Source: Planctomycetota bacterium
GTDB lineage: Bacteria > Planctomycetota > B15-G4 > SIAN01
Reading direction: 5' to 3'
Assembly (NCBI GenBank): GCA_028289345.1
Contig: JANQQL010000025.1
Span: 372,001-436,000 of the forward strand
DNA length: 64,000 nt
Under the pieces are notes generated by a model that did no database searches, was not told the DNA's origin, and saw only the letters and a program-made list of their open reading frames with translations. Of the stretch, positions 18,182 to 26,804 are shown piece by piece (position 1 is the stretch's first letter; each line of letters opens with the position of its first letter). A program made the translations under genes and the position numbers.

Positions 18182-20266
18182 CTAGTGCTTCTCGGTGATC
18201 TCTGCAAAGGTGTCCACCGCCAACCCGAACACCTCCTGCCTCACCCCACTCCCGGGCCATTCCACCACCACCCGGGCAATCTCCTCCGCCGCCCCTAACC
18301 CAATCTCACAGCGCAAGGGGTTCGCTCCAAAGCTTCCGCCGCTTCCCACCAGCGCATGGATCGACCGCCGTTCACCTTCTTCAATCACATCCACCCGCAC
18401 TCGCGCTCCGATCGCCGACCGGTTGCTCTTCACTCCGATCAGCTTGATCGTCAGCCAATGGTTCCCGAATCCCGGGTTCTCGAACAACACGTCCGTGAAC
18501 TGATCCCCCGGGAACGCGCCGCCGAGTTGTTCGAACACGTCCTGGTCGCCGTCGTTGTCGATGTCGGCGAAGGCGACGGCGTGGCCTTTCTGGAGATGGC
18601 CGAAGCCTCCGGTGCTGGTGACGTCTTGGAAGCGCTTACCTTGGTCATTGCGAAGCATGACGTTGGGCATGAGACCGTCGTAGTCGGGGTAACCGGTGCC
18701 AAGATAAAAATCCGGGTAGCCGTCGTTGTCGAGATCGCCGTAGTTGGCGCCCATGGGGTTGACGATGCGGGACAGGCCGAGCTCTTCGGCGACGTCTTGG
18801 AAGCGGCCGTTGCCGAGACCTCGATAGACTCGCAGGGATTCCGCTTGGTGAGGGCGGCCGAGGTAGCTGGCGGCGACGAACTGCAGGTTGGACCAGTAGC
18901 TGGACACGAACAAGTCCAGGATGCCGTCGTTGTCGTAGTCGAAGAACCAAACGGGAAAGCTGCGTTCGGGCTTCTCGACGCCGGCGAGTTTGGCGATGTC
19001 GGTGAAGGTGCTGTCCTTGTTGTTGCGGTACAGTCGGTTCTCCCCGCCCAGATTGGAGACGTAGAGGTCCTGGTACCCGTCTCCATTCACGTCCGCCCAG
19101 GCGCAGCCTTTGGTGAAACGGTAGTTCTCGACCTTGGCCCGGGCGGCCACGTCGGTGAAGGTGCCGTCGCCATTGTTCCGGAATAGCTGGCAGGGATGGG
19201 CTTTGCCTCCGGGAAGGGCTTCGTTGCCGACGAATAGATCCAGGTCCCCATCGTTGTCCATGTCGGCGAACGCGCCGGTTTGGGTCGGGTAGTTCTTCTT
19301 CGCGAGTCCTGCGTCCCAGGTGACGTCGGTGAAGGTGCCATCGCCGTTGTTGCGGAGCAGCGAATTGGGGTGGCGGCCGTTCTTGCCGAACCAGGCCCCG
19401 CGGAACACGACCAGGTCCGTCCAGCCGTCGTTGTCGTAGTCGCCTTGGATCGCGTTCAACCCGCCATAGAAGCCGGACAGACCGGCAGCCTCCGTCCGAT
19501 CCTCGAAGCGCCCGTCTTCTTGCTGTACGTAGAGATGGGCCGGGCCGCGAGTGTCCAAGGTGGTTGTGAACAGGTCGAGGTCCCCGTCGTTGTCGAAGTC
19601 CTCGAGCACCGCCCCGCCGCTCAGATTGAACGTGTCGAGCCCGAGAGTGGGGGCGACGTTGCGGAATCGCGGAAACGGTACCGTGGTTTCAAACTGCTCC
19701 GTGGGCACTCGTCGTTCGGGAGGGATTCCCTCCGGATACTCTCCGAGGGTCATCTTGGCGATGTTGTAGAGCCAAAGAGCCTCTAAGTCCTTCGGGTTTG
19801 CGTCGAGAATCGCTTCGAACAACGTGGTTGCTTTGCGGGATCCTTCCGCATCCGCATGCACGCCCTGCCCTTCGATCGGCACCAGGCAGCTTTCCGTACT
19901 GTGACGAGCCACGCAGTTGCGGTTCTCTCCCAAACGCAGGTACGCCAGGGCCAGCTGGAAGTTGATTCCGCGTTCTTCTTCCGGCGAAGCGAACACTTCT
20001 TCGGTCAGCCCCCGCGCTGCCTCCAAGTGTTCGATGGCGGCTTCGGTGTTGCCGAGTCTCAATTCCTCCAGACCAAGCTCGCGATGGAGGCGAAAACGCT
20101 TTGCCGAAAAGCTGCCGGTGGGAATTGCAGCGAGGTCCTTGCGAAGCCGCTTGACCGATGCATCACCCAGCCAGGGATTCTCGACACCGGTGCGTTTGCG
20201 GATCTGGTCCAAGTGTTTCACCATTCGCTGGTGGGAAGATTCTTCCCCCGCGAAGAGTGTCGCCAT
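18182..20266 (-). CDS. TPR, FG-GAP and ASPIC/UnbV protein (CRTAC1-like)
   Basis: 694 residues from ATG 20266. The N-terminal ~200 residues form TPR-like helices (HRELGLEELRLGNTEAAIEH). Several VCBS/FG-GAP repeats follow with calcium-binding DxDxDGD motifs such as DFDNDGDLDLF, and the last ~90 residues are an ASPIC/UnbV domain (IGARVRVDV to VVVEWPGSG). Such proteins are exported beta-propellers of unknown function. The ATG gives only the last part of a signal peptide: the hydrophobic stretch SLAAVLMATLFA begins five codons earlier, so a TTG at 20281 or another non-ATG start is likely. Confidence 0.82.
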   Translation of the reverse strand: MATLFAGEESSHQRMVKHLDQIRKRTGVENPWLGDASVKRLRKDLAAIPTGSFSAKRFRLHRELGLEELRLGNTEAAIEHLEAARGLTEEVFASPEEERGINFQLALAYLRLGENRNCVARHSTESCLVPIEGQGVHADAEGSRKATTLFEAILDANPKDLEALWLYNIAKMTLGEYPEGIPPERRVPTEQFETTVPFPRFRNVAPTLGLDTFNLSGGAVLEDFDNDGDLDLFTTTLDTRGPAHLYVQQEDGRFEDRTEAAGLSGFYGGLNAIQGDYDNDGWTDLVVFRGAWFGKNGRHPNSLLRNNGDGTFTDVTWDAGLAKKNYPTQTGAFADMDNDGDLDLFVGNEALPGGKAHPCQLFRNNGDGTFTDVAARAKVENYRFTKGCAWADVNGDGYQDLYVSNLGGENRLYRNNKDSTFTDIAKLAGVEKPERSFPVWFFDYDNDGILDLFVSSYWSNLQFVAASYLGRPHQAESLRVYRGLGNGRFQDVAEELGLSRIVNPMGANYGDLDNDGYPDFYLGTGYPDYDGLMPNVMLRNDQGKRFQDVTSTGGFGHLQKGHAVAFADIDNDGDQDVFEQLGGAFPGDQFTDVLFENPGFGNHWLTIKLIGVKSNRSAIGARVRVDVIEEGERRSIHALVGSGGSFGANPLRCEIGLGAAEEIARVVVEWPGSGVRQEVFGLAVDTFAEITEKH

Positions 20267-20524
20267 CAGAACGGCTGCCAAGCTCCAACGCTGAATTGGC
20301 GAACGAAGAAGCTCCGGCCGACCGCTCTCTCGGCCCGGCCGGTCCCGTCGAACTCTGAATTCTGGCAGCGAATGAACCTGTCGATCGGCAGAAGATTCTC
20401 TGCATCGAACCTCCAAGTTCTGTGGGATCGACTGGCGAGGCCCACAGCCCTGCCCTGAACGCTTCCGATAATCCAAGGGGTTTGTTTCCCGTCTCGACTG
20501 ATTTCTGACCACGGAGGGCATCAC

Positions 20525-21394
20525 GTGCTGTTCGCGTGTCCCAACTGCCGACGCCAGTATGACTCCGGAGGCGCGACTTCCGGTTCCAAGATCCGCTGCG
20601 AATGCGGGGATCTGGTCACGATTGCCGCCCCTTCCGCTCACGCGCCGCGCGCCTTGCGCTGCTCTGCCTGCGGCGGACCGTTGCAAGACGGCAGTCGCCA
20701 ATGCGGTTACTGTTCGGCGGAAGTCACCCTGGAAGAGAAGCGCCTTTCGTCGGTGTGTCCGATCTGCTTTGCGCGCATGGCCAGCGACGCGAGCTACTGC
20801 ATGGATTGCGGTACCGCCATCGAGCCCCAGGCCCTGGTTCCGGTGCCCCACGATGCTTCCTGTCCCCGTTGCAAGGGAGAGCTGCGCTCGCGGATGATCG
20901 GTCCCATGGGGGTGATCGAGTGCAGTCACTGTGCCGGGATTTGGATGCCGAGCGGCTGCTTCGAGAAGGTCGTGGATTCGGTGCAAAGGGACCCCACCTC
21001 GGCCTTTGCGTTTCCAGAGAAGGAAGTTGGGGCTCCGGTCGACTACTCGGAAAGTGTGAAGTACCTGCCTTGCATCGAGTGCAAGGACTTCATGGTCCGG
21101 CGCAATTTCGGGGAGCGCTCCGGAATCATCGTCGATGTGTGCGCGGACCATGGCTACTGGCTGGACCATTCCGAGTTGCAGGGGGTGGTGGAGTTCATCC
21201 GTGAAGGCGGCCTCGTCAAGACTCAAGAGCGTCGATTGCGCCGAGCAGCGGAAGAGAGCAAGCGGGCTGCCAGTCTAGCCCCAAACAACACGGCGCTGTT
21301 CGACATGGAGTCGCGACCTCGAAGTCTCGGCAACACGGACCTGGTCGATGTCGTGGTGTCGGTTGGGCGAATGTTCTCCTGGCTCCTCAAGTAG
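20525..21394 (+). CDS. Multi-zinc-ribbon protein (TFIIB-type zinc finger)
   Basis: 289 residues from GTG 20525, seven bases after GGAGG. There are at least five Cys pairs: CPNC, CSAC/CGYC, CPIC, CMDC, and CPRC paired with CSHC. The second half holds two zf-TFIIB-like modules (CPRCKGEL...CSHCAGIWM and CIECKDFM...GYWLDHSEL). Proteins of this type are small, cytosolic and poorly characterised. The C-terminus is basic and then hydrophobic (VGRMFSWLLK). Its neighbours do not suggest a pathway. Confidence 0.82.
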   Translation: MLFACPNCRRQYDSGGATSGSKIRCECGDLVTIAAPSAHAPRALRCSACGGPLQDGSRQCGYCSAEVTLEEKRLSSVCPICFARMASDASYCMDCGTAIEPQALVPVPHDASCPRCKGELRSRMIGPMGVIECSHCAGIWMPSGCFEKVVDSVQRDPTSAFAFPEKEVGAPVDYSESVKYLPCIECKDFMVRRNFGERSGIIVDVCADHGYWLDHSELQGVVEFIREGGLVKTQERRLRRAAEESKRAASLAPNNTALFDMESRPRSLGNTDLVDVVVSVGRMFSWLLK

Positions 21395-21851
21395 CGCGGT
21401 GAGTTTCCCGCGAGTTTCCTGCGGTGGCGGCGGCTGAAAAATCACTCGGAGCCGATCGCGTCGATGCGCTTGGTCGTTCTCCGGGGCGCCCGTCGCGTTC
21501 CCTGAAGTGGCGGCAATCGAACCCGTCGATTGCGGCATCACCGTTCTCATGCGGATTCCCCAGGTCCCATCGAAGAAGCTCTCCGGCGCCAAGCCCACAG
21601 CCGTGAGGCCGATCTTTCTGAGACCCCCACCGCACAATCCTCGCCTTTGACCGCCGGTTTCCTGGGAAACCGCCACAACGGCTTCCTGCTTTTTCCAACG
21701 ACACCGCGTAGGCTTCAGTATCTGGGCTGGAAGAAGTGTCCACCATCGGGACGAGCCTTGCCGGGGGGGCTCCGGTCAGTCTCGAGCAACCAGCACAAAC
21801 GAGCCGTTTCTCTTCAGGCCCTTCGAGTGGCCGGATGTCGGGAGAAGAATC
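21395..21851. other. Intergenic region
   Basis: A 457-base gap with no convincing gene on either strand. It contains the near-perfect palindrome listed at 21655-21672. The rest shows GC-rich composition without promoter elements I would defend. Confidence 0.4.
21655..21672. promoter_or_regulatory. Palindrome upstream of the repeat-rich gene
   Basis: CGGTTTCC and GGAAACCG are exact inverse arms of eight bases around TG. The site lies about 180 bases before the start at 21852 and has the size of a repressor operator. No regulator can be assigned. Confidence 0.35.
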
Positions 21852-24800
21852 ATGCAGGGCGGATGGAAGATCGTCGTTGGTTTGTTGGTCGTCGGAGCCG
21901 CGGTGGCCGTCGGGATCTCGTTCCTGGACTCTCCCGAAGGCGAGACCGTTGCCTGGGATGCCGCCAAAGAGACCGAAACGGCCCAGGTCGAGACCCAGGT
22001 GTCTTCCCCCGATTTGTCGACCAAGGAGAACGGCGAAGAGAACCGGCCGACGCGCGCGGTGGAGTTGCTGGAGTCTGCCGAAGACGTCGAGGAAACACCC
22101 GACGATCCCAAGGGACCCGTTTCTCCGTTCCTCGCCGGAACCGTCGTCAATGATCGCGGGGATCCGGTGGCGGGTGCCGAGGTTCGCTATCACTTGCCCA
22201 CTCGTGGCGCGATGGTGATTTCCGTGAGCGGCACCCCTTTGGAAGAAGCCCTCAACCCACGCACCACCACGACCGATGCGAACGGCAAGTTCCGTTTCGA
22301 GAACATCGCTCTGGCTTCGGCGCGGGAGTTGGTCGTCGATCATCAGGACTACGTCTTGTTCCGCCGTGGTCGCCTCACAGGGACCACACGAGGCATCGAC
22401 CTTGGCGTGTTGACGCTGGAAGCAGGGGCGGCGATTTCCGGAACCGTGGTCGGTCCCGACGGCCGTCCGATCGAGGGCGCGACCGTGTGGTTCGAGGCCG
22501 ACCTGAGAAAGGCCATGCAAAGCGGTGGGGCCTTCGTGATTCACTCGAACATGATGGGGGGGCCGGGGGACCGATCGGTCGAGACCGACGCCGAAGGCCG
22601 CTATCGGTTGACCGGCGTCGAACCCGGATTCGGCAATGTCGTGGCGCAGGCGGATGGCATGACCCGCGCGAAGTCCTCGTCCCTGGAACTCGCCGCCGGT
22701 CAGGAAGAGTTCGGCGTTCACGTCCAGCTTTCCCCGGGCAAGGCAATTGCCGGGCGCGTGCTCGACACCGACGGCAAGCCGCTGGCGGGTGCCGAGGTTT
22801 CGTTCTCGGGCAATCGCTCCTTGGGGAGCGGAATGATGATCATGACTTCCAGTAGCGGCAAGGCATTGGACACGGTGGAGACCGATGCCGAAGGGCGTTT
22901 CCAATCCAAGCCTCTCGACGATGGCGCCTACACGGTGACCGCCGATGCGGAGGGCTTTTCCAAGAAGAAGATGCGGACGGTGGTGGCCGGCGGGGAGCCG
23001 ATCGAGATTCACCTTTCGCTCAGCGGCGAGGCCATCGGCCGCGTCCTCGAGTCTGGCACCCAGCGGCCGATTGCCAATGCCAAGGTCAAGATCTCTGCGG
23101 CCACGAACTTCGGAGGGCTCGGTCTCGACATCGATCCCTCCCATTTCGTTGGAGAATTGCAAGCCGACGCCCACACCGACGAGAACGGGGTTTACCGCAT
23201 CGCCGATGTCGATGCGGGGGAGTACACCGTGAAAGTCGAAGCCGAAGGATATCCCCGCACCGCTTCGGATAAGTTCGTGGTGTTGTCTGGAGCAGCCACT
23301 CCCGAAGTCACGGTGCTGGTTCCCATTGGCGCGTCTCTCGCGGGCATCGTGCGGGACGGTGCCGGCAATCCGGTGGCGAACGCGGAAGTGGCTGCCGAGC
23401 CGCAACGCCAAGGCAGCCATTTCGAAGGCGAAGACGGCGTGTTCATCCGGATGGAGGTGAGCGACGATCTCGGGACTTCCCGAGAGTTTTCCGGGGGCCA
23501 CCGCAAGACCGTTCAGACGGACAAGGACGGCAGCTTCCGCATCCTCGGACTTGGCCAAGGGACCTACACCCTTCGGGCGAGTCATTCCTCGTTCGCCACG
23601 GGCTCCTTGGCGGATCTCCAGTTGAGCGAAGGCGAGGCCAAGCAAAACCTCGAGATGCGCATGACGGCTGGGGGTTCCGTCGAAGGCATGGTGTACGACA
23701 TGAACGGTGCGCCGAGCAGCGGCGACACCATCACCTTGAAGCCCCAGGAAGGAACGGGTCGCCGATTGCGCGGCATCACTGACGCCGAGGGCTACTACCT
23801 GATCGAGCGTGTTCCTCCGGGAGAGTACATCGCCGAACGTGTCAGTCCCTCGGAAGCGGATTCGGGAGGAATGATGGTGCACATGGTCGGGTTCTCGAAA
23901 ACCGACCAATCGGGCAAACACATTCTCGTGAATGAAGGCGAAGTGCTTCAGGTCAACTTTTCCGAGATCGAGAAGCCGTTGCTGCGAGGGGTGGTCAAGA
24001 GTGCAGCCGGAGTCGTGGAAGGCGCCCGGGTGTCTCTCTACCGAGTGGAAGACGAAGGCGAGGATTCGCCGGGATTTCGGCTGGGAGCCGACGCTTCCGT
24101 GGAGACCGACAGCTCGGGCAGCTACGTGATGGCCAATCTGCAGCCCGGCACCTACGACGTGGAAGTTCTTCATCCGCAGGCGTTGATTCCTGCCCGGGAC
24201 ACCCTCGAGCTCCATGCGGGATCCCCCATGGACCAGGATTACTTCCTGGAAGGAGGGACCGTGCAAGGCCGCATCGTGGCCACGGACGGAACCGGCTTGG
24301 CGGATGCCACCGTGACCCTCGAGGAAGTGCGAGAAGAAGAGGGCAGTCCCGAGCGAACCCGTCGCGTGGAAATGGTGATGTTCTCCACCAGTGACGGGGA
24401 CGACTCAGAATCCAGCACCATGATCAGCAGCGGTGGCAGTCAAACCGTACGCACTGACGCCAACGGCAACTACTCCATCGAATTCGTCCCCGATGGCAGT
24501 TATCAGCTCAGCGCCAGCCATCCCCAGTTCGTCGAGAATTCCTCCGACACCTTCGAGATGAAAGATCATGCCGAGAGCAAGGGCAACGTGCTCGAGCTGG
24601 CCATGGGTGGCTCCATGCTCATCACTCTTCGCACGGGGGAAGAGCGTCGTCTGGCTCCGCATCGACCGGTGCAAGCCGAAGGACCGAACGGCGAGACAGA
24701 GTTCGCCATCTCCAATCCGAAGGGCGAAGTCTCGTTCCGCGGGCTGGTTCCGGGGGAGTGGACCGTGAAACCTCTGGCACTTGGGCAGAACTCCGGCGAA

Positions 24801-24863
24801 ATCGAGAGCACCACCATCGAGGTCAAGGAAGGCCGCGAAGCCAAGGCCGAGCTGGACGTGTAG
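21852..24863 (+). CDS. Membrane-anchored protein with carboxypeptidase-regulatory-like repeats
   Basis: 1003 residues. A single N-terminal helix (KIVVGLLVVGAAVAVGISFL) anchors or exports it. An acidic linker follows, and then from about residue 95 at least eight CarboxypepD_reg-like beta-sandwich repeats. Each opens with a line such as AGTVVNDRGDPVAGAEV, SGTVVGPDGRPIEGATV or AGRVLDTDGKPLAGAEV, and each carries a TDxxGxYR/F turn. No enzymatic domain is present. Such tandem folds act as stalks or adhesins. The start follows GGGAGAAG. A GC-rich hairpin ends the unit. Confidence 0.85.
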   Translation: MQGGWKIVVGLLVVGAAVAVGISFLDSPEGETVAWDAAKETETAQVETQVSSPDLSTKENGEENRPTRAVELLESAEDVEETPDDPKGPVSPFLAGTVVNDRGDPVAGAEVRYHLPTRGAMVISVSGTPLEEALNPRTTTTDANGKFRFENIALASARELVVDHQDYVLFRRGRLTGTTRGIDLGVLTLEAGAAISGTVVGPDGRPIEGATVWFEADLRKAMQSGGAFVIHSNMMGGPGDRSVETDAEGRYRLTGVEPGFGNVVAQADGMTRAKSSSLELAAGQEEFGVHVQLSPGKAIAGRVLDTDGKPLAGAEVSFSGNRSLGSGMMIMTSSSGKALDTVETDAEGRFQSKPLDDGAYTVTADAEGFSKKKMRTVVAGGEPIEIHLSLSGEAIGRVLESGTQRPIANAKVKISAATNFGGLGLDIDPSHFVGELQADAHTDENGVYRIADVDAGEYTVKVEAEGYPRTASDKFVVLSGAATPEVTVLVPIGASLAGIVRDGAGNPVANAEVAAEPQRQGSHFEGEDGVFIRMEVSDDLGTSREFSGGHRKTVQTDKDGSFRILGLGQGTYTLRASHSSFATGSLADLQLSEGEAKQNLEMRMTAGGSVEGMVYDMNGAPSSGDTITLKPQEGTGRRLRGITDAEGYYLIERVPPGEYIAERVSPSEADSGGMMVHMVGFSKTDQSGKHILVNEGEVLQVNFSEIEKPLLRGVVKSAAGVVEGARVSLYRVEDEGEDSPGFRLGADASVETDSSGSYVMANLQPGTYDVEVLHPQALIPARDTLELHAGSPMDQDYFLEGGTVQGRIVATDGTGLADATVTLEEVREEEGSPERTRRVEMVMFSTSDGDDSESSTMISSGGSQTVRTDANGNYSIEFVPDGSYQLSASHPQFVENSSDTFEMKDHAESKGNVLELAMGGSMLITLRTGEERRLAPHRPVQAEGPNGETEFAISNPKGEVSFRGLVPGEWTVKPLALGQNSGEIESTTIEVKEGREAKAELDV

Positions 24864-24886
24864 TCAAGGCGTCTCCGACGTCGGTT

Positions 24887-24906
24887 GGCCCCCGCGAGCG
24901 GGGGCC
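24887..24906 (+). terminator. GC-rich hairpin after the repeat protein gene
   Basis: GGCCCCCGC and GCGGGGGCC pair around two bases, 23 bases after the stop codon. It has no T-run but is the strongest stem in the convergent gap, so it is a probable terminator or mRNA end. Confidence 0.5.
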
Positions 24907-25058
24907 CCTCGTCGCGCTCAATCCCCGCCGAGACGGGGAGTGGCGAGGGGGCCTGGAATCTGGGGAAGCGCCGACGATGCGGTCCGCTGGCGGGTTTCGA
25001 CGGATGACGGGCGATGAACGACCGGTGACCGGGTTCGGCGCGGACTTCGGCTCCCCGC

Positions 25059-25811
25059 CTACGACTTCGGTGGAAACCTGGGGATGCTCGTCAGTCCCCA
25101 CTTGGCGAACAGGAACTGGGCGCTGGTACTCAGGCAGCCCAGTCCGTAGCGAACGCTGCGCGGGAAGTTGATCGAGGAAGCTTCGGCGAAGTACTTGGTG
25201 GGGCAGCTCACTTCGCCGATCAGGTAGCCGTGCCAGACGATCTGGGCGAGCATCTGGTTGTCGAACACGAAGTCATCGGAATTCTCTTCCAAGGGAAGTT
25301 TCTCGAGAAGCTCTCGCGAGAAGGCACGGTATCCCGTGTGATATTCCGAGAGCTTGGCGCCGATGGCCAGGTTCTCTGCTGCCGTGAGGAAGCGATTGGC
25401 GATGTACTTCCAGAGGGGCATGCCTCCTCGCAGCGCGTAGCCACCCAAGATCCGGGAGCCCAGGACGCAGTCGTAGAGTCCGTGGCCGATCAGGGTGATC
25501 ATCGCCGGCAAGAGCTTCGGCTCGTACTGGTAGTCCGGGTGCACCATCACCACGATGTCTGCGCCTTCGGCGAGGGCGCGCCGGTAGCAGGTCTTCTGAT
25601 TGCCGCCGTAGCCCAGGTTCTTCTCGTGGGTGAAAACCACGGCATTCGGCAAGGTCTTGGCGATGGCCGTGGTTTCGTCGCTGCTGGCGTCGTCGACCAC
25701 GATGACGTGATCAACAAAGTCCTGCTCCATCACCGCATCGTAGGTCTTCTGGAGAGTCTTGGCGGCGTTGTAGGCCGGCATGACGACCACGACTTTTTTT
25801 CCGTGGAACAT
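25059..25811 (-). CDS. GT2-family glycosyltransferase
   Basis: 250 residues. The GT-A fold is shown by [14 protein letters not shown] at the start, [12 protein letters not shown] near residue 40 and the probable metal site [10 protein letters not shown] near 90. It lacks C-terminal membrane helices, so it resembles soluble polyprenyl-phosphate glycosyltransferases (dolichyl-phosphate mannose synthase type) that load a sugar onto a lipid carrier. The following proC gene, 72 bases upstream on the same strand, is unrelated in function. The sugar and acceptor cannot be predicted. Confidence 0.88.
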   Translation of the reverse strand: MFHGKKVVVVMPAYNAAKTLQKTYDAVMEQDFVDHVIVVDDASSDETTAIAKTLPNAVVFTHEKNLGYGGNQKTCYRRALAEGADIVVMVHPDYQYEPKLLPAMITLIGHGLYDCVLGSRILGGYALRGGMPLWKYIANRFLTAAENLAIGAKLSEYHTGYRAFSRELLEKLPLEENSDDFVFDNQMLAQIVWHGYLIGEVSCPTKYFAEASSINFPRSVRYGLGCLSTSAQFLFAKWGLTSIPRFPPKS

Positions 25812-25883
25812 GGAGGGCTCGAGTTCTTGCGCTGGATTGGTGCGGCTCGCCGGGGTCTTCGAGCGGCGAATTCTCGGTTGTCG

Positions 25884-26729
25884 TCAGGGGTCGCGAGCGA
25901 CCGTCGTTCCCGCCGAATCGTCGACGAGCTCCGTGGCACGCTGGGTGGCTTTGACCACGGCTTTGATCAGGGTGACCCGCAGGCCCCCATCCTCCAGCTC
26001 CAAGATACCATCCATCGTGCATCCTGCTGGAGTCGTCACCGCATCCTTCAGCTTGGCCGGGTGTTCTCCGGTCTCGAGGACCATGGCGGCGGCGCCACGC
26101 ACGGTCTGGGCCGCCAGCTCGGTGGCCACGTCGCGCGGGAGGCCGACCTTGACCCCGGCCTCTGCCAGAGACTCGATGATGATGTAGATGAATGCGGGGC
26201 CGCTGGCCGAGAGCCCGGTCACCGCGTCCATGTGCTTCTCGTCGACCACCACGACGCGGCCCACCGCCTCGAAGATGGCCCGAGCCAGGGCGATGTGGTC
26301 CGCCTGGACATGGGTGCCCGGAGCGAGTCCCGTCATCCCCTCGTTCAGGCGACAAGGGGTGTTGGGCATGGCTCGGATCACCGGGACCGGTCCCGGAATC
26401 GCCGCCTCCATGGGGGCCAGGCTGACGCCGGCGGCGACGGAGATCACCAGCTGGGACGGCTTCAAGGCGGGTGCGATTTCGCCGATCACCTGAGAGATCT
26501 TTTGAGGTTTCACCGCCAGGATGACCAGGTCCGCGTCCACGACGGCGGTGGCGTTGGAGTCGGCGGTCTTCACGCCGAACTGCCCGGCCAGCTGCTGGAT
26601 CCGTGCCTCGTGTCCTGCTGTCACGACCACCGACGACGGATCCGTCGCCTTGGCTTCGAGGAGTCCCCGCAGCAGTGTCTCGCCTAGCTTGCCGGCACCC
26701 AAGATGGCAAGCCTTCGTCCCTCGAGCAT
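25884..26729 (-). CDS. proC: Pyrroline-5-carboxylate reductase
   Basis: 281 residues, the usual length. It reduces pyrroline-5-carboxylate to proline with NAD(P)H. The N-terminal Rossmann motif is AILGAGKLGETLL. The conserved AVKPQK and RAMPNTP stretches are present, and the C-terminal family signature GPAFIYIIIE...AAQTVRGAAAM is intact. ATG 26729 follows GGAGGAG at six bases and was preferred over the upstream Met. Confidence 0.96.
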   Translation of the reverse strand: MLEGRRLAILGAGKLGETLLRGLLEAKATDPSSVVVTAGHEARIQQLAGQFGVKTADSNATAVVDADLVILAVKPQKISQVIGEIAPALKPSQLVISVAAGVSLAPMEAAIPGPVPVIRAMPNTPCRLNEGMTGLAPGTHVQADHIALARAIFEAVGRVVVVDEKHMDAVTGLSASGPAFIYIIIESLAEAGVKVGLPRDVATELAAQTVRGAAAMVLETGEHPAKLKDAVTTPAGCTMDGILELEDGGLRVTLIKAVVKATQRATELVDDSAGTTVARDP

Positions 26730-26804
26730 GGTCGCTCCTCCGCCGTGTTCCAAAACTGGTTCGCTGCATCTGGGCGGCGAGGATAGCGGCGGAGCGGAGA
26801 TCCT

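Noticed and set aside
21387..24266. A 959-codon open frame on the minus strand opposite the repeat-rich gene
   Set aside because: The plus-strand gene has a ribosome site, a membrane anchor and clear repeated domains. The antisense frame is His/Arg/Gly-rich with no domain and results from GC-rich codon use.
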